Assembly: GCA_050486545.1 (NCBI GenBank)
Contig: JBJHDM010000019.1
Coordinates: 1-50,730, forward strand
Source: DAOMNN01 sp050486545
Lineage (GTDB): Bacteria > Pseudomonadota > Gammaproteobacteria > Burkholderiales > Rhodocyclaceae
DNA: 50,730 nt
Direction: 5' to 3'
This document shows, in pieces, positions 32,857 to 41,328 of the stretch; within the stretch, counting starts at the first letter, position 1, and every line of letters starts with the position of its first letter. Both the position numbers and the translations under genes were made by a program. A model generated the notes under the pieces. The model had not been told where the DNA came from, did no database searches, and saw nothing but the letters and a program-made list of their open reading frames with translations.

Positions 32857-34647
32857 CTACGGGGCCCTGGCAATACCGACGCAGTTTCGTCCCTTGCGCT
32901 TGGCCTCGTACAGCGCAAGATCGGCGCGTCCGATCAGTTCTTGAAGGGACTCGCCCGGAACGTGCTCGGTGAACCCGATGCTCACGGTGACGCCCACGCT
33001 CTCGAGCAATCCGCCGAAACGCAGGGCCTCGACGGCCTGGCGCACGCGCTCGGCAAATCCGACCCCTTCGTCATGACTGGTGTCGGCGAGAAACACGGCA
33101 AACTCGTCCCCACCGAAGCGCACCGGAATGTCGACCTTGCGGCACTCCGAAAGAATCAGTCCGGCCGTACGGCGCAGGACCTCGTCTCCGGACAGGTGCC
33201 CGTAGGCGTCGTTGATCGGCTTGAAGTCGTCGATGTCCAGCAGCACGAGCGCAAAGCTGGCCTTGCAGTTGCGGGCATGACGCTCCACCATGCGGCTGAC
33301 CGCATCGTCCATGTAGACCCGGGTATACAACCCCGTCAGGCCATCACGGATCGCCTGGAGGTAGTAGCGTTGCCGATCCTGTTCAAGCGCATGCATCAGC
33401 AGTTCACGCTCGATGCAGACACGTAGCGGCTGCGCAATGACCCGGACCACTTCACGCAGTTCCATCATCTCGGCCGGAAACGCATCGAGGTGAAGCAGCA
33501 GCACCGCCCCGATGCTCGCACTTCCGTCGGAGAGCAGGGGCATCACCAGCGCAGGTTCTCCGTCACCGGCATCGACGAGCCGGTAGCCGGACGGCGTGAG
33601 GTGCTCCCAGGCATCCACGTTGCGGCCGAGCAACTCGGTGATCACCGGCAAAGTGCGGGTGACCGATGGCCGGAACTGCGACCGCTCGGAGAAATTCACC
33701 CGCTCGCCGTTCGTATCCAGGGCCCACAATTCAAGCGCACGCGCTTCGGGTACGACCCCACGCAGGACCGCCAGCATGGACAGTACGATCTCGCCCAGGG
33801 CCGAATGCACCGATATCGCCTGGCGCAACTGCGCGATCACGCCGTTGAGCCGCGACAGCCGGGCGATATCGACCCGTCCCGGAGCCGACGCGAGCAGCCC
33901 GCACTCGAGGGTCTTGAGCCGGTCGATCATCGGCGTCACGAGATGCTCGGGGATGATCGAGCCATGCTGCGGGGCGATCATGCGCACGGGGTGCCGCTCG
34001 ATCTCCATCAATCCGGATTGCAGGATCTCGCGGCTCGGCATGTAGTGTTCGTGGAACGAGCGTATGGCCTCGAAGTAGCCTTCATCCTCCGCGACGAGTT
34101 GGAACCCGTCGGTAAATCCGCCGAACAGGTCGCTGGAGAACAATACGCCGGTGGCCTCGTCCAGCGTGCACACCGCGCCGGGAAAATGCAGATACGGCGT
34201 CGCGATGAAGCGCAGGGTTCGATCCCCGGCACGCAACGCCCAGCCGCACTCGTCCAGGTGGTCCATGGGCATCTTCCAGCCGTAGTGCCGGATCAGCGCC
34301 GCCGATCGCCAATGGGTGATGAGCCTCGCGCCACTGCGCACCAGCTCGTCATGCACGAGGCCGATTGCCGAGACGATGTCCGGATCCGCGTGCTGGCAGA
34401 CGATATGACGAATCTGGCCCAAGCACACGATGGATTCGATCTTGCGGCGTGTCTCGGCGAAGGTGAGGGGTGACCCGGGATCGATCAGGACCGACTCGTC
34501 GCCGTTCTCCACCAGATAGGCATGGCACTGGAACGGATCGTCCTCGAGATAGGCCCCGACCCACCACACGCGGTCTGCGATCTCGATGGCATCCCTCGGG
34601 TCGTAAGGCCCCCCAGGACTGAGTTCGATCTGCCGCAGGCAATCCAT
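32857..34647 (-). CDS. Diguanylate cyclase with N-terminal diiron (ODP/flavodiiron-like) sensor domain
   Basis: A 596-residue soluble protein from the ATG at 34647. Residues 15-255 form a metallo-beta-lactamase-like domain of the flavodiiron/ODP type. Candidate metal ligands are His86, Asp88, Asp90 (CQHADPDIV), His154 (YLHFPG), Asp173 (FSSDLFGG) and His228 (PQHGS), with spacings close to flavodiiron proteins; the seventh position is Ile91 instead of His. A GAF-like region (about 265-415) follows, then a GGDEF domain with GGDEF at 512-516 and an intact RKVD inhibition site at 503-506. It likely makes cyclic di-GMP in response to oxygen or iron. An in-frame start at 34779 is possible. Confidence 0.85.
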   Translation of the reverse strand: MDCLRQIELSPGGPYDPRDAIEIADRVWWVGAYLEDDPFQCHAYLVENGDESVLIDPGSPLTFAETRRKIESIVCLGQIRHIVCQHADPDIVSAIGLVHDELVRSGARLITHWRSAALIRHYGWKMPMDHLDECGWALRAGDRTLRFIATPYLHFPGAVCTLDEATGVLFSSDLFGGFTDGFQLVAEDEGYFEAIRSFHEHYMPSREILQSGLMEIERHPVRMIAPQHGSIIPEHLVTPMIDRLKTLECGLLASAPGRVDIARLSRLNGVIAQLRQAISVHSALGEIVLSMLAVLRGVVPEARALELWALDTNGERVNFSERSQFRPSVTRTLPVITELLGRNVDAWEHLTPSGYRLVDAGDGEPALVMPLLSDGSASIGAVLLLHLDAFPAEMMELREVVRVIAQPLRVCIERELLMHALEQDRQRYYLQAIRDGLTGLYTRVYMDDAVSRMVERHARNCKASFALVLLDIDDFKPINDAYGHLSGDEVLRRTAGLILSECRKVDIPVRFGGDEFAVFLADTSHDEGVGFAERVRQAVEALRFGGLLESVGVTVSIGFTEHVPGESLQELIGRADLALYEAKRKGRNCVGIARAP

Positions 34648-34874
34648 AGGTGGGTGGTCTCCATTCCGGAACGACTTCGTCTGGCGCGTCTCGCAAACTG
34701 CAACGATGACACTCCCCTTCCGGGAGCCTGAGCCCGGAACAGTCGGCTTTCCATTTCTGAACTCCCGACCGTTCAGCATCCAGGCACATCCTGATGCGAC
34801 CGTCTCCTATTCGGCATACGTCCAGTACGAATCAATGCTAATCCGACCGATGCCGTCCGAATAGTCGCAGGAGG

Positions 34875-34912
34875 CTGACGAATATGAAGGGACAAACCTT
34901 CCAATTCGTCAG
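34875..34912. other. Strong nested hairpin between the response regulator and diguanylate cyclase genes
   Basis: CTGACGAAT (34875-34883) pairs perfectly with ATTCGTCAG (34904-34912). Inside it GAAGG (34886-34890) pairs with CCTTC (34897-34901), leaving two-base internal bulges. It lies 25 bases past the response-regulator stop (minus strand) and 228 bases before the cyclase start. No T-run follows on the minus strand. Terminator, operator or RNA element are all possible. Confidence 0.7.
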
Positions 34913-34936
34913 ACAATCCCTACTTGCACACCGGAT

Positions 34937-35566
34937 TCAGATTAAATTGTGCGCCAGCACGTAGCGTACGATCTCGGCATTGTTCCGCAGGCGCAGTTTG
35001 TGCAGTACGCGGCTACGGTAGGTGCTCACCGTCTTGGCATTGATGCCCATCTCCGCTGCGATCCCGGTAATCGTTCCGCCCTTGGCAAGGTTGACGAACA
35101 CCTCCAGCTCACGCGGCGAAAGCCGGTGGTGCAAGGGTTCGTCGTCTCCACGGGCGAGGCGGAAGAACAGATCCCGGGCGCACCGCGCCTCGAGATACGA
35201 TCCCCCCTCCGCCACCTTGCGCATCGCATGGATCAGATGCTCCGAAGAGCAATCCTTGCCCAGATATCCGGCAGCCCCGAGGCGTGCGGCCTGCGCCGCA
35301 TAATGTTCCGCCGGATGCATGGACAGCATCAGCACCGGAACGTCGATCCCTTCGGCACGGATCCGGCGCAGGACTTCGAGTCCTCCGATGCCCGGCAGAC
35401 TGATGTCGAGCAGCATCAAGCCCCATGAACCGCTGCGAGCCATCTCGACCGCCTGCAGTCCGTCGCCGGCCTCGCCGGCGATTTCCAGATCAGGCGCCTC
35501 TTCGAGCAGTCGCTTCAACCCCTGGCGGAACAGGGTGTGATCGTCGGCCACCAGTACTCTTGTCAT
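34937..35566 (-). CDS. NarL/FixJ-type response regulator
   Basis: A 209-residue response regulator: receiver domain with Asp8-Asp9, phosphoacceptor Asp54 (MLLDISLPG) and Lys104 (YLGKD), then a LuxR-type helix-turn-helix about residues 140-209 (LSPRELEVFVNLAKGG, INAKTVSTYRSRVLHKL). It should bind DNA once phosphorylated by the kinase encoded just upstream. I chose the ATG at 35566, which overlaps the kinase stop (ATGA) and has GGAGGG six bases before it, over the ATG at 35572. Targets are unknown; the diguanylate cyclase gene downstream on the same strand is a natural candidate. Confidence 0.93.
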   Translation of the reverse strand: MTRVLVADDHTLFRQGLKRLLEEAPDLEIAGEAGDGLQAVEMARSGSWGLMLLDISLPGIGGLEVLRRIRAEGIDVPVLMLSMHPAEHYAAQAARLGAAGYLGKDCSSEHLIHAMRKVAEGGSYLEARCARDLFFRLARGDDEPLHHRLSPRELEVFVNLAKGGTITGIAAEMGINAKTVSTYRSRVLHKLRLRNNAEIVRYVLAHNLI

Positions 35567-37476
35567 GTACATCCCTCCACACTGGACAGGGGAACGACGA
35601 GCCGAACCTCCGTACCGCCCCCGCTTGCCGGACCGATCTCGAGGTATCCTCCCATGAGCAAGGCCCGTTCGCTCATCCCTCGCGTGCCGGACGCTCCGTG
35701 TCCGACCGATGTCCCAACCCCATCATCGATCACTTCGAAGACCAGCAACCGTTCATTGATCCGGCCGCAGATACGCACCCTCGAAGCACAAGCATGCTTG
35801 GCAACGTTGGTCAGGCATTCCTGCACGACACGGTAGATTTCCGCAGCCTGCTGTGGCGCGACGCACCCAAGCTCCGGATCAAGGTTGAGCACGACCTCGA
35901 ACCCGTGGCGCTGTGAGAACTCGCGCGCCAGCCAGCTGATCGCGTCGACCAATCCGACCTCGTCGACCACGGTGGGGCGCAGCCCGGCCACGATCGTCCT
36001 CGCAGCATCGAGCGAATGCACCGCCAGCTCGTGCATCACCCGCAGGCGTTCGAGCACCACCGGATCGGACACCCGTTTCGTCAGCCATTCAATGTCATGG
36101 CGCAGCGACACCAGCGACCCCCCCAGTTCGTCATGGACTTCCCGTGCAATCTGCCCCCGCTCCGACTGCCGCGCAAGCTCGACACCGGACGCCAGTTCCC
36201 GGATCTGGCGCTCCATCCGCTTGTGCTCGGTGATGTCCTGCTGGATCGCGATGAAATGCGTGACGCGCTCCCCTCCGTCAGGGATCGGCGTAATCGTCTG
36301 GTGGGCCGTGTACAGGCTTCCGTCCTTGCGGCGGTTGGTAATCTCGCCACACCACGATTTCCCGGCACGAACCGCCTGCTTCAGCCCCCGGTAGTACTCG
36401 TGACCCTGCACCCCGGAGTGAAGGATGCGCGGCGTGCGACCCATCAGTTCCTCGCGCGCGTAGCCGCTCAGCGCAACGAACGCATCGTTGACCCATTCGA
36501 TCACGGCATCGCGATCGGTGATGAAGATCGCATTGGCCGCAGCCTCCAGCGCACCGCCGAGCAGCGAGAGCTGCGCCTCCTGGGCAATCCGGTCGAGCAA
36601 AAGGCCGAGCTGGATGGAGAAGTCGTCGAGCAACGCGGTCGCATCGTCCAGCCTTCCGCGGTCGGTACTGACCAGAACGAGCACGCCTCCCTCACCGTCG
36701 ATCGATTTCAGCGGCAACAGGTACGGTGCAACCCGGTCCGCGCTGTCTCCAGCCTCCTGGACGCACAGGGAGCGGAGCTCCTCGGCCCCTACGCGGGTGG
36801 GCCGCCCTGTCCGGACCGCCCGTGCAAGGCACGACAAGGCACGGGGCCCCGACCAATGCAGCCCGGAATCGAGCCACGGCTTCAGTGCCGCTTCGCTTCC
36901 GGCCTGCGCGACGACCGTCATCCGGCCCTTGCCTCCCGGGCGAAGCGCGAACACCAGCTCCAGCTCGAACGTTTCGACCAGTGCAGCGCAACAATGAAGG
37001 AGAACTACGTCAGGCGCCGGATGCTCCTGCTTCAAGGCCTCGATCCAGCATCGCTGCAGGCATTCCCGACGATGCTGCAAGGTAACGTCCCTGGACACGA
37101 TGACGATGGCAGGGCCTGCGGGCAACGTCCGGTCGAGCGTTCCGCGTGTCTCCATCACCAAGTGGTGCCCGGCTGCATGGCGGATTCTGCAGCGCACGAC
37201 CACGGGAGCCTCCGGCCCGGTCAGCACCCGGGCAAGCGCTTCTTCGACACGCGGGATATCATCCGGATGGACTAGGCTGCGCGCATCGCGCCCGATCAGG
37301 GCATCGATGTCATAACCGAGCAGGCGAGTGCTCGCATGATTCGCGTAGGCGATCCGGGCTTGCGGATCGAGGATCGCGATCACGTCACTCACACTCTCGG
37401 CCAGGAGCCAGGCCAGAGGGGTGGCAGTCAGCGGCGCGTCGGGTTCTCGGACGCGCCCGGCATTCTCAGCGGTCAT
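35563..37476 (-). CDS. Cytosolic PAS-GAF-PAS sensor histidine kinase (NarX/DegS type)
   Basis: A 637-residue kinase without membrane segments. PAS 1 about 20-135 (VSDVIAILDPQARIAYANHAS), a GAF-like domain about 150-300, PAS 2 about 310-425 (ANAIFITDRDAVIEWVNDAF), then a HisKA_3 domain with the phosphoacceptor His448 (IAREVHDELGGSL) and a HATPase domain with VVQECLTNVAKHA and VIDDGVG. The two PAS domains lack an obvious haem or flavin signature. AAAGG precedes the ATG. It is translationally coupled to the response regulator, forming a two-component pair, and divergent from the chemoreceptor gene. Confidence 0.92.
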   Translation of the reverse strand: MTAENAGRVREPDAPLTATPLAWLLAESVSDVIAILDPQARIAYANHASTRLLGYDIDALIGRDARSLVHPDDIPRVEEALARVLTGPEAPVVVRCRIRHAAGHHLVMETRGTLDRTLPAGPAIVIVSRDVTLQHRRECLQRCWIEALKQEHPAPDVVLLHCCAALVETFELELVFALRPGGKGRMTVVAQAGSEAALKPWLDSGLHWSGPRALSCLARAVRTGRPTRVGAEELRSLCVQEAGDSADRVAPYLLPLKSIDGEGGVLVLVSTDRGRLDDATALLDDFSIQLGLLLDRIAQEAQLSLLGGALEAAANAIFITDRDAVIEWVNDAFVALSGYAREELMGRTPRILHSGVQGHEYYRGLKQAVRAGKSWCGEITNRRKDGSLYTAHQTITPIPDGGERVTHFIAIQQDITEHKRMERQIRELASGVELARQSERGQIAREVHDELGGSLVSLRHDIEWLTKRVSDPVVLERLRVMHELAVHSLDAARTIVAGLRPTVVDEVGLVDAISWLAREFSQRHGFEVVLNLDPELGCVAPQQAAEIYRVVQECLTNVAKHACASRVRICGRINERLLVFEVIDDGVGTSVGHGASGTRGMSERALLMGGYLEIGPASGGGTEVRLVVPLSSVEGCT

Positions 37477-37835
37477 CCAGTTCGCCTTTCGGCAAGTACT
37501 CTAGAGCAGGACCGGCCCGGACAAGCAGCTTGTGTCGGTACGGAGAGCATGCAGCCAACCGGACGAATCGTGGGTCGCGGTTGCCGGATCCGGCGGCGCG
37601 GCAGTACGCCGGCCGAACGATCGGCTTCCATTCTACCTCCACGGATCCGCGGATCCGCAGCACAGGGGATCCGTAATCATTCGAATTGCGGAACGGGACC
37701 GATCCCCGGTAGACCTCTCCTCCCCCGGTCCTAGCATCTGGAAACCCTCTAAAGTCTATAGCGATCCTGCCGTAAAGGATCAGTCCGCCATCACGCAGAC
37801 CCGTCTTTCGTTCCCCGTGCTCCGGAGCCCAGAAC
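37477..37835. promoter_or_regulatory. 359-base divergent intergenic region, kinase / chemoreceptor
   Basis: No gene fits here. It holds a sigma-28 promoter on the chemoreceptor side (listed separately) and a cluster of palindromes around GGATCC: GCCGGATCCGGC at 37583-37594, the 16-base palindrome at 37642-37657 made of two tandem CGGATCCG units, and another GGATCC at 37668-37673. Their role is unknown. Confidence 0.6.
37750..37776 (+). promoter_or_regulatory. Sigma-28 (FliA) promoter for the chemoreceptor gene
   Basis: TAAAGTCT (37750-37757), an 11-base spacer, then GCCGTAAA (37769-37776) closely match the flagellar sigma-28 consensus TAAAGTTT-N11-GCCGATAA. It lies 59 bases before the chemoreceptor start codon. 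Chemoreceptor genes are typical sigma-28 targets, so the flagellar cascade probably controls this gene. Confidence 0.82.
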
Positions 37836-39476
37836 ATGCTCACCTCATTCAAGCTCAGAACCAACATCGTTCTGCTCGTCCTTGCCGCCTTCATCGGGCT
37901 GGCATCGACGATGACGATCAGCGCCCTCGCCGTTCGGGGCGACCTCATGGACGCGCGCAAGCTGCAGATCGTGTCGATCGTGCAGTCTGCGCTGCAGATC
38001 GCGGAGGCCAACCACGCCCGCGCCGCAAGAGGTGAGATCAGCGATGACGAGGCGCGCCAGCGCACCTTGTCCGCACTGAAGGACATCCGCTACGGTGGTC
38101 AGGACGGAAAGGCCGAATACCTCTACGTGCTCGCACGAACCGGCGTGGTCGTCATGCACGCGATCCGCTCGGACTGGGACGGTCGCGACGTCAGCGACCA
38201 GGTACGCGACGGCAAGGGGCGCTACACCCTAAAGGACATCGTGGCGGTGGCGAGGAGCCAGGGCGATGGCTATGTCGACACTTCGTTTCCGCGTCCCGGG
38301 CAGACCGTTCCGGTCGACAAACTGCAATACGTCGCCACCTTCCAGCCCTGGGACTGGGTCATCGGTACCGGCGTCTACGTCGACGATGTCGCCGAAGCCT
38401 TCACCCGCCGCCTGATCACCGATCTGACGATCGGCGGGTTCATCATGATCATCATCATCGGGCTCGGTGTGCTGATCGCACGTTCCGTCCTCAAGCAGAT
38501 CGGCGGGGAACCCGCCGATGCGCTCGCGTTGATGGATCGTGCCGCAGCCGGCGACCTGACCGTCGATGTCGGCAATGCCGCGCCTGGGAGCATGCTCCAC
38601 GGCCTGTCGCGCATGCTGGCATCGATCCGCGAAATGGTCGGACAGATCGCGGATCGCGCACGCACGCTGGAGAACACCGCCGAAGACATTTCCCACGCAT
38701 CGAGCGAGGTGGCCACCGCCGCACACCGCCAGGCGGACTCGACCTCCTCAATGGCTGCAGCGATCGAAGAGATGACCGTCTCGATCGACCACATCTCCGA
38801 CAGTGCTCGCGAAACCGAAGGCAATTCCGCTTCCGCGGTCACGCTGGCCGAAAGCGGGGAACGGAAGGTAGCCGTGGCCACCGACGAGATGCACCGGATC
38901 GCCGACAGCGTCTCGGCTGCCGCAGGGCGGATCCGATCGCTGGAGACACGCACCAACGAGATCTCGACGATCGCCAACGTGATCAAGGAGATCGCCGCGC
39001 AGACCAACCTGCTGGCCCTGAACGCGGCAATCGAAGCCGCCAGGGCCGGCGAACAGGGGCGCGGATTCGCCGTGGTTGCGGACGAGGTCCGCAAACTCGC
39101 CGAGCGCACGTCCGCAGCCACCGAAGAGATCGGCGGAATGATCGACGCGATCCAGGGCGACACCACGAGCGCCGTGGACGCGATGGAACATGCGATTCCG
39201 CAGGTCGAACGCGGCGTCGAACTTGCGCAGGAAGCTGCCCAGTCGCTGCGCGACATCCGCGACGGGGCCGGATCCACGCTGTCCCGAATCCGCGAAGTCG
39301 CCCTGGCGACCCACGAACAGAGTTCGGCCAGCAACTCCATCGCCAAGCAGGTCGAGAACATCGCGCAGATGGTCGAAGAGACCAGCGTATCGATGAAACA
39401 GACCGCCGCCTCCGCCCTGCAACTCGAGGACGTCGCCAAGGATCTGGGCGCACTCGTATCGCGCTTCCGTCACTGA
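37836..39476 (+). CDS. Methyl-accepting chemotaxis protein with single-Cache sensor domain
   Basis: A 546-residue chemoreceptor. Transmembrane 1 about residues 11-33, a periplasmic sCache_2-type domain about 35-185 (LSALKDIRYGGQDGKAEYLYV, FQPWDWVIGTGVYVDDV), transmembrane 2 about 196-216, HAMP, then a signalling domain with the hairpin-tip sequence IKEIAAQTNLLALNAAIEAA and RAGEQGRGFAVVADEVRKLA. sCache_2 receptors often bind small organic acids, but the ligand here is unknown. A sigma-28 promoter precedes it. No CheA-binding or methylation genes are adjacent, so it feeds a chemotaxis array encoded elsewhere. Confidence 0.95.
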   Translation: MLTSFKLRTNIVLLVLAAFIGLASTMTISALAVRGDLMDARKLQIVSIVQSALQIAEANHARAARGEISDDEARQRTLSALKDIRYGGQDGKAEYLYVLARTGVVVMHAIRSDWDGRDVSDQVRDGKGRYTLKDIVAVARSQGDGYVDTSFPRPGQTVPVDKLQYVATFQPWDWVIGTGVYVDDVAEAFTRRLITDLTIGGFIMIIIIGLGVLIARSVLKQIGGEPADALALMDRAAAGDLTVDVGNAAPGSMLHGLSRMLASIREMVGQIADRARTLENTAEDISHASSEVATAAHRQADSTSSMAAAIEEMTVSIDHISDSARETEGNSASAVTLAESGERKVAVATDEMHRIADSVSAAAGRIRSLETRTNEISTIANVIKEIAAQTNLLALNAAIEAARAGEQGRGFAVVADEVRKLAERTSAATEEIGGMIDAIQGDTTSAVDAMEHAIPQVERGVELAQEAAQSLRDIRDGAGSTLSRIREVALATHEQSSASNSIAKQVENIAQMVEETSVSMKQTAASALQLEDVAKDLGALVSRFRH

Positions 39477-39493
39477 GCGGCAACTCGATTCCC

Positions 39494-39528
39494 CGCGTGA
39501 CCCTGGCCAAACCGGGCCTGCTCACGCG
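39494..39528. terminator. Hairpin between convergent chemoreceptor and CMD-family genes
   Basis: CGCGTGA (39494-39500) pairs with TCACGCG (39522-39528), with GGCC elements inside the loop. No T-run. Position in the 89-base convergent gap suggests a bidirectional terminator. Confidence 0.35.
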
Positions 39529-39565
39529 CAGGTCCGGCCAGCCCCGCGCGTGATCTCGGCACGGT

Positions 39566-40186
39566 TCATCGTCTCGCTTCATCGGCCACGGTCGGGATGC
39601 GGCAGAAGCCCTGCGGCTGCACGCCGAGCGCCGCATTGAACTTGCTCGACATGTTCTGGAAGGCGACGATCGCGGTCAGCTCGATCAGTGCGTCATCGTC
39701 GAAATGACGCTTGACCCGCTCGACAAGCGCATCGTCCACGCCCGCGTCGGTGCGCGTCATCGCCTCAGCATAGGCCAGTGCGGCCTTCGTCCGCTCGTCG
39801 AAGGCATCGGAGGCTTCGAACTCGGGCAGCGCCTCCAGTTGCGCCTCGGTCACGCCGCGCTTGAGGCAGTTCTCGCTGTTGATGTCGATGCAGAACGCGC
39901 ACCAGTTGATCTGCGACACGCGCACCGTGATCAGCGAGCGCAGGGCCGGCGCGATCGGCGAACGCCGGCGGTCGAGCGCGCCATAGAGCAGCGAAAGCGC
40001 CGCGAACACCCACGGGGTGCGCCCCCACAGGCGAGCCGGCTCCAGCTCTCGGCCGTAGCGACGACGCTGGTTGGCGAGGAACAGGCGCACGAACCACGGA
40101 AATCGGTGCGCGGAGTCGGTGGCAATGCGGGGGGCAGAGAATCGGTTCATGGGGTCGAGGGTCGGCAGGTTGTGGGAAACGCGCAT
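39566..40186 (-). CDS. Carboxymuconolactone decarboxylase (AhpD-like) family protein
   Basis: A protein of about 206 residues (or 194 from the ATG at 40150) with the CMD/AhpD-like fold. The redox pair is in NWCAFCIDINSENCLKRG, the usual CxxC followed by a conserved region, with a helical core (TKAALAYAEAMTRTDAGVDDALVERVKRHFDD). Such proteins act as thiol peroxidases or dehydratase-like enzymes; the substrate is not deducible. Start choice is uncertain because neither ATG has a good ribosome binding site. It is on the minus strand, divergent from the short-chain dehydrogenase, so a link to the arsenosugar genes is only by neighbourhood. Confidence 0.83.
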   Translation of the reverse strand: MRVSHNLPTLDPMNRFSAPRIATDSAHRFPWFVRLFLANQRRRYGRELEPARLWGRTPWVFAALSLLYGALDRRRSPIAPALRSLITVRVSQINWCAFCIDINSENCLKRGVTEAQLEALPEFEASDAFDERTKAALAYAEAMTRTDAGVDDALVERVKRHFDDDALIELTAIVAFQNMSSKFNAALGVQPQGFCRIPTVADEARR

Positions 40187-40408
40187 GTCGGACTTCCCGT
40201 CGGATGGAACGTTCGCGCTGCGAACGGCTCACGCCAAGGGCAGCAGGCGGCTACGTCGCATTCGGCCTTAAGGCCCTCCCGTTGCGCACGTCCGGCGATC
40301 GAACGGTGTCCGGCGATCGGACTGACGGGGTATTCTGGCGTAGGATGATTTGTTCAGGATGCATCGTCAGGAAAAGCCCCGGCGATGATGGCAAACGGGA
40401 GACTCGAC

Positions 40409-41194
40409 ATGAATCTGCAGGGAAAGACCGCCCTCGTGACCGGATCGACCAGCGGGATCGGCCTGGGCGTGGCAGAAGCGCTGGCCCGGGCCGGTGCGAA
40501 CCTGGTGATGAACGGCATCGACGGCGCGGCGGCATTCGAAGCGGTGCGCGCACGGATCGCCATGGAGCAAGGCGTGACGGTACGTTACGAGCGTGCCGAC
40601 GTGAGCCGTCCCGACGAGATCGAGGCGATGTTCGGGCGCGCGCTGGCCGAGTTCGGTGCGGTCGACATCCTCGTCAACAACGCCGGCATCCAGTACGTCG
40701 CCCCCGTCGACGAGTTTCCAGTGGACAAGTGGGATGCGATCCTCGCCATCAACCTCAGCTCGGCCTTCCACACCACGCGCCTCGCCCTCCCGGGCATGAA
40801 GAGCCACAAGTGGGGACGCATCGTCCAGATCGCCTCGGCCCACGCGCTCGTGGCATCTCCCTACAAGTCCGCCTATGTGGCCGCCAAGCACGGCATCGCC
40901 GGGCTGACCAAGTCGGTGGCACTGGAGGTCGCCCAGGCGGGGATCACGGTCAATGGCATCTGCCCGGGCTACGTGTGGACGCCGCTGGTGGAGAAGCAGT
41001 TGGGCGACACCGCACGCACGCGTGGCATCACCGAGCAGGAGGTGATCGACAAGGTCATGCTCGCCGGCCAGCCGACCCGGCAGTTCGTCACGATCGAACA
41101 GGTGGCCGAACTCGCGCTGTTCCTGTGCGGGGACGGTGCCGCCTCGATCACGGGAGCCATGCTGTCGGTCGACGGAGGGTGGACCGCGCAGTAG
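40409..41194 (+). CDS. bdhA: 3-Hydroxybutyrate dehydrogenase-like short-chain dehydrogenase
   Basis: A 261-residue SDR. NAD-binding TGSTSGIG at residues 11-18, NNAGIQ at 90-95, and the catalytic Ser143, Tyr156 and Lys160 (SPYKSAYVAAKHG) are all present. The stretch IQYVAPVDEFPVDKWDAILAINLSSAFH and the C-terminal SVDGGWTAQ are typical of D-3-hydroxybutyrate dehydrogenases, which oxidise 3-hydroxybutyrate to acetoacetate during polyhydroxybutyrate turnover. I chose the ATG at 40409, preceded by GGGAGA, over ATGs at 40385/40388. No phaC or phaZ gene is near. It is 134 bases before arsS. Confidence 0.85.
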   Translation: MNLQGKTALVTGSTSGIGLGVAEALARAGANLVMNGIDGAAAFEAVRARIAMEQGVTVRYERADVSRPDEIEAMFGRALAEFGAVDILVNNAGIQYVAPVDEFPVDKWDAILAINLSSAFHTTRLALPGMKSHKWGRIVQIASAHALVASPYKSAYVAAKHGIAGLTKSVALEVAQAGITVNGICPGYVWTPLVEKQLGDTARTRGITEQEVIDKVMLAGQPTRQFVTIEQVAELALFLCGDGAASITGAMLSVDGGWTAQ

Positions 41195-41328
41195 GCGTCG
41201 GTCCGCACGCGCGGTTGCGCTTGTGGGCACGAACCAGTCGGCATCCGGAGGGTCCGATCGCATGTCGGCCCTCTGCGCATCCTGCGCACCCCGACCAGGC
41301 ATCGCCACCACAACAACGAGAACCCAGC

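Noticed and set aside
39566..40186. CMD-family protein as the arsenosugar-associated peroxidase of the arsS cluster
   Set aside because: It is on the opposite strand, separated by a dehydrogenase gene, and its sequence looks like a general CMD protein; evidence is neighbourhood only.
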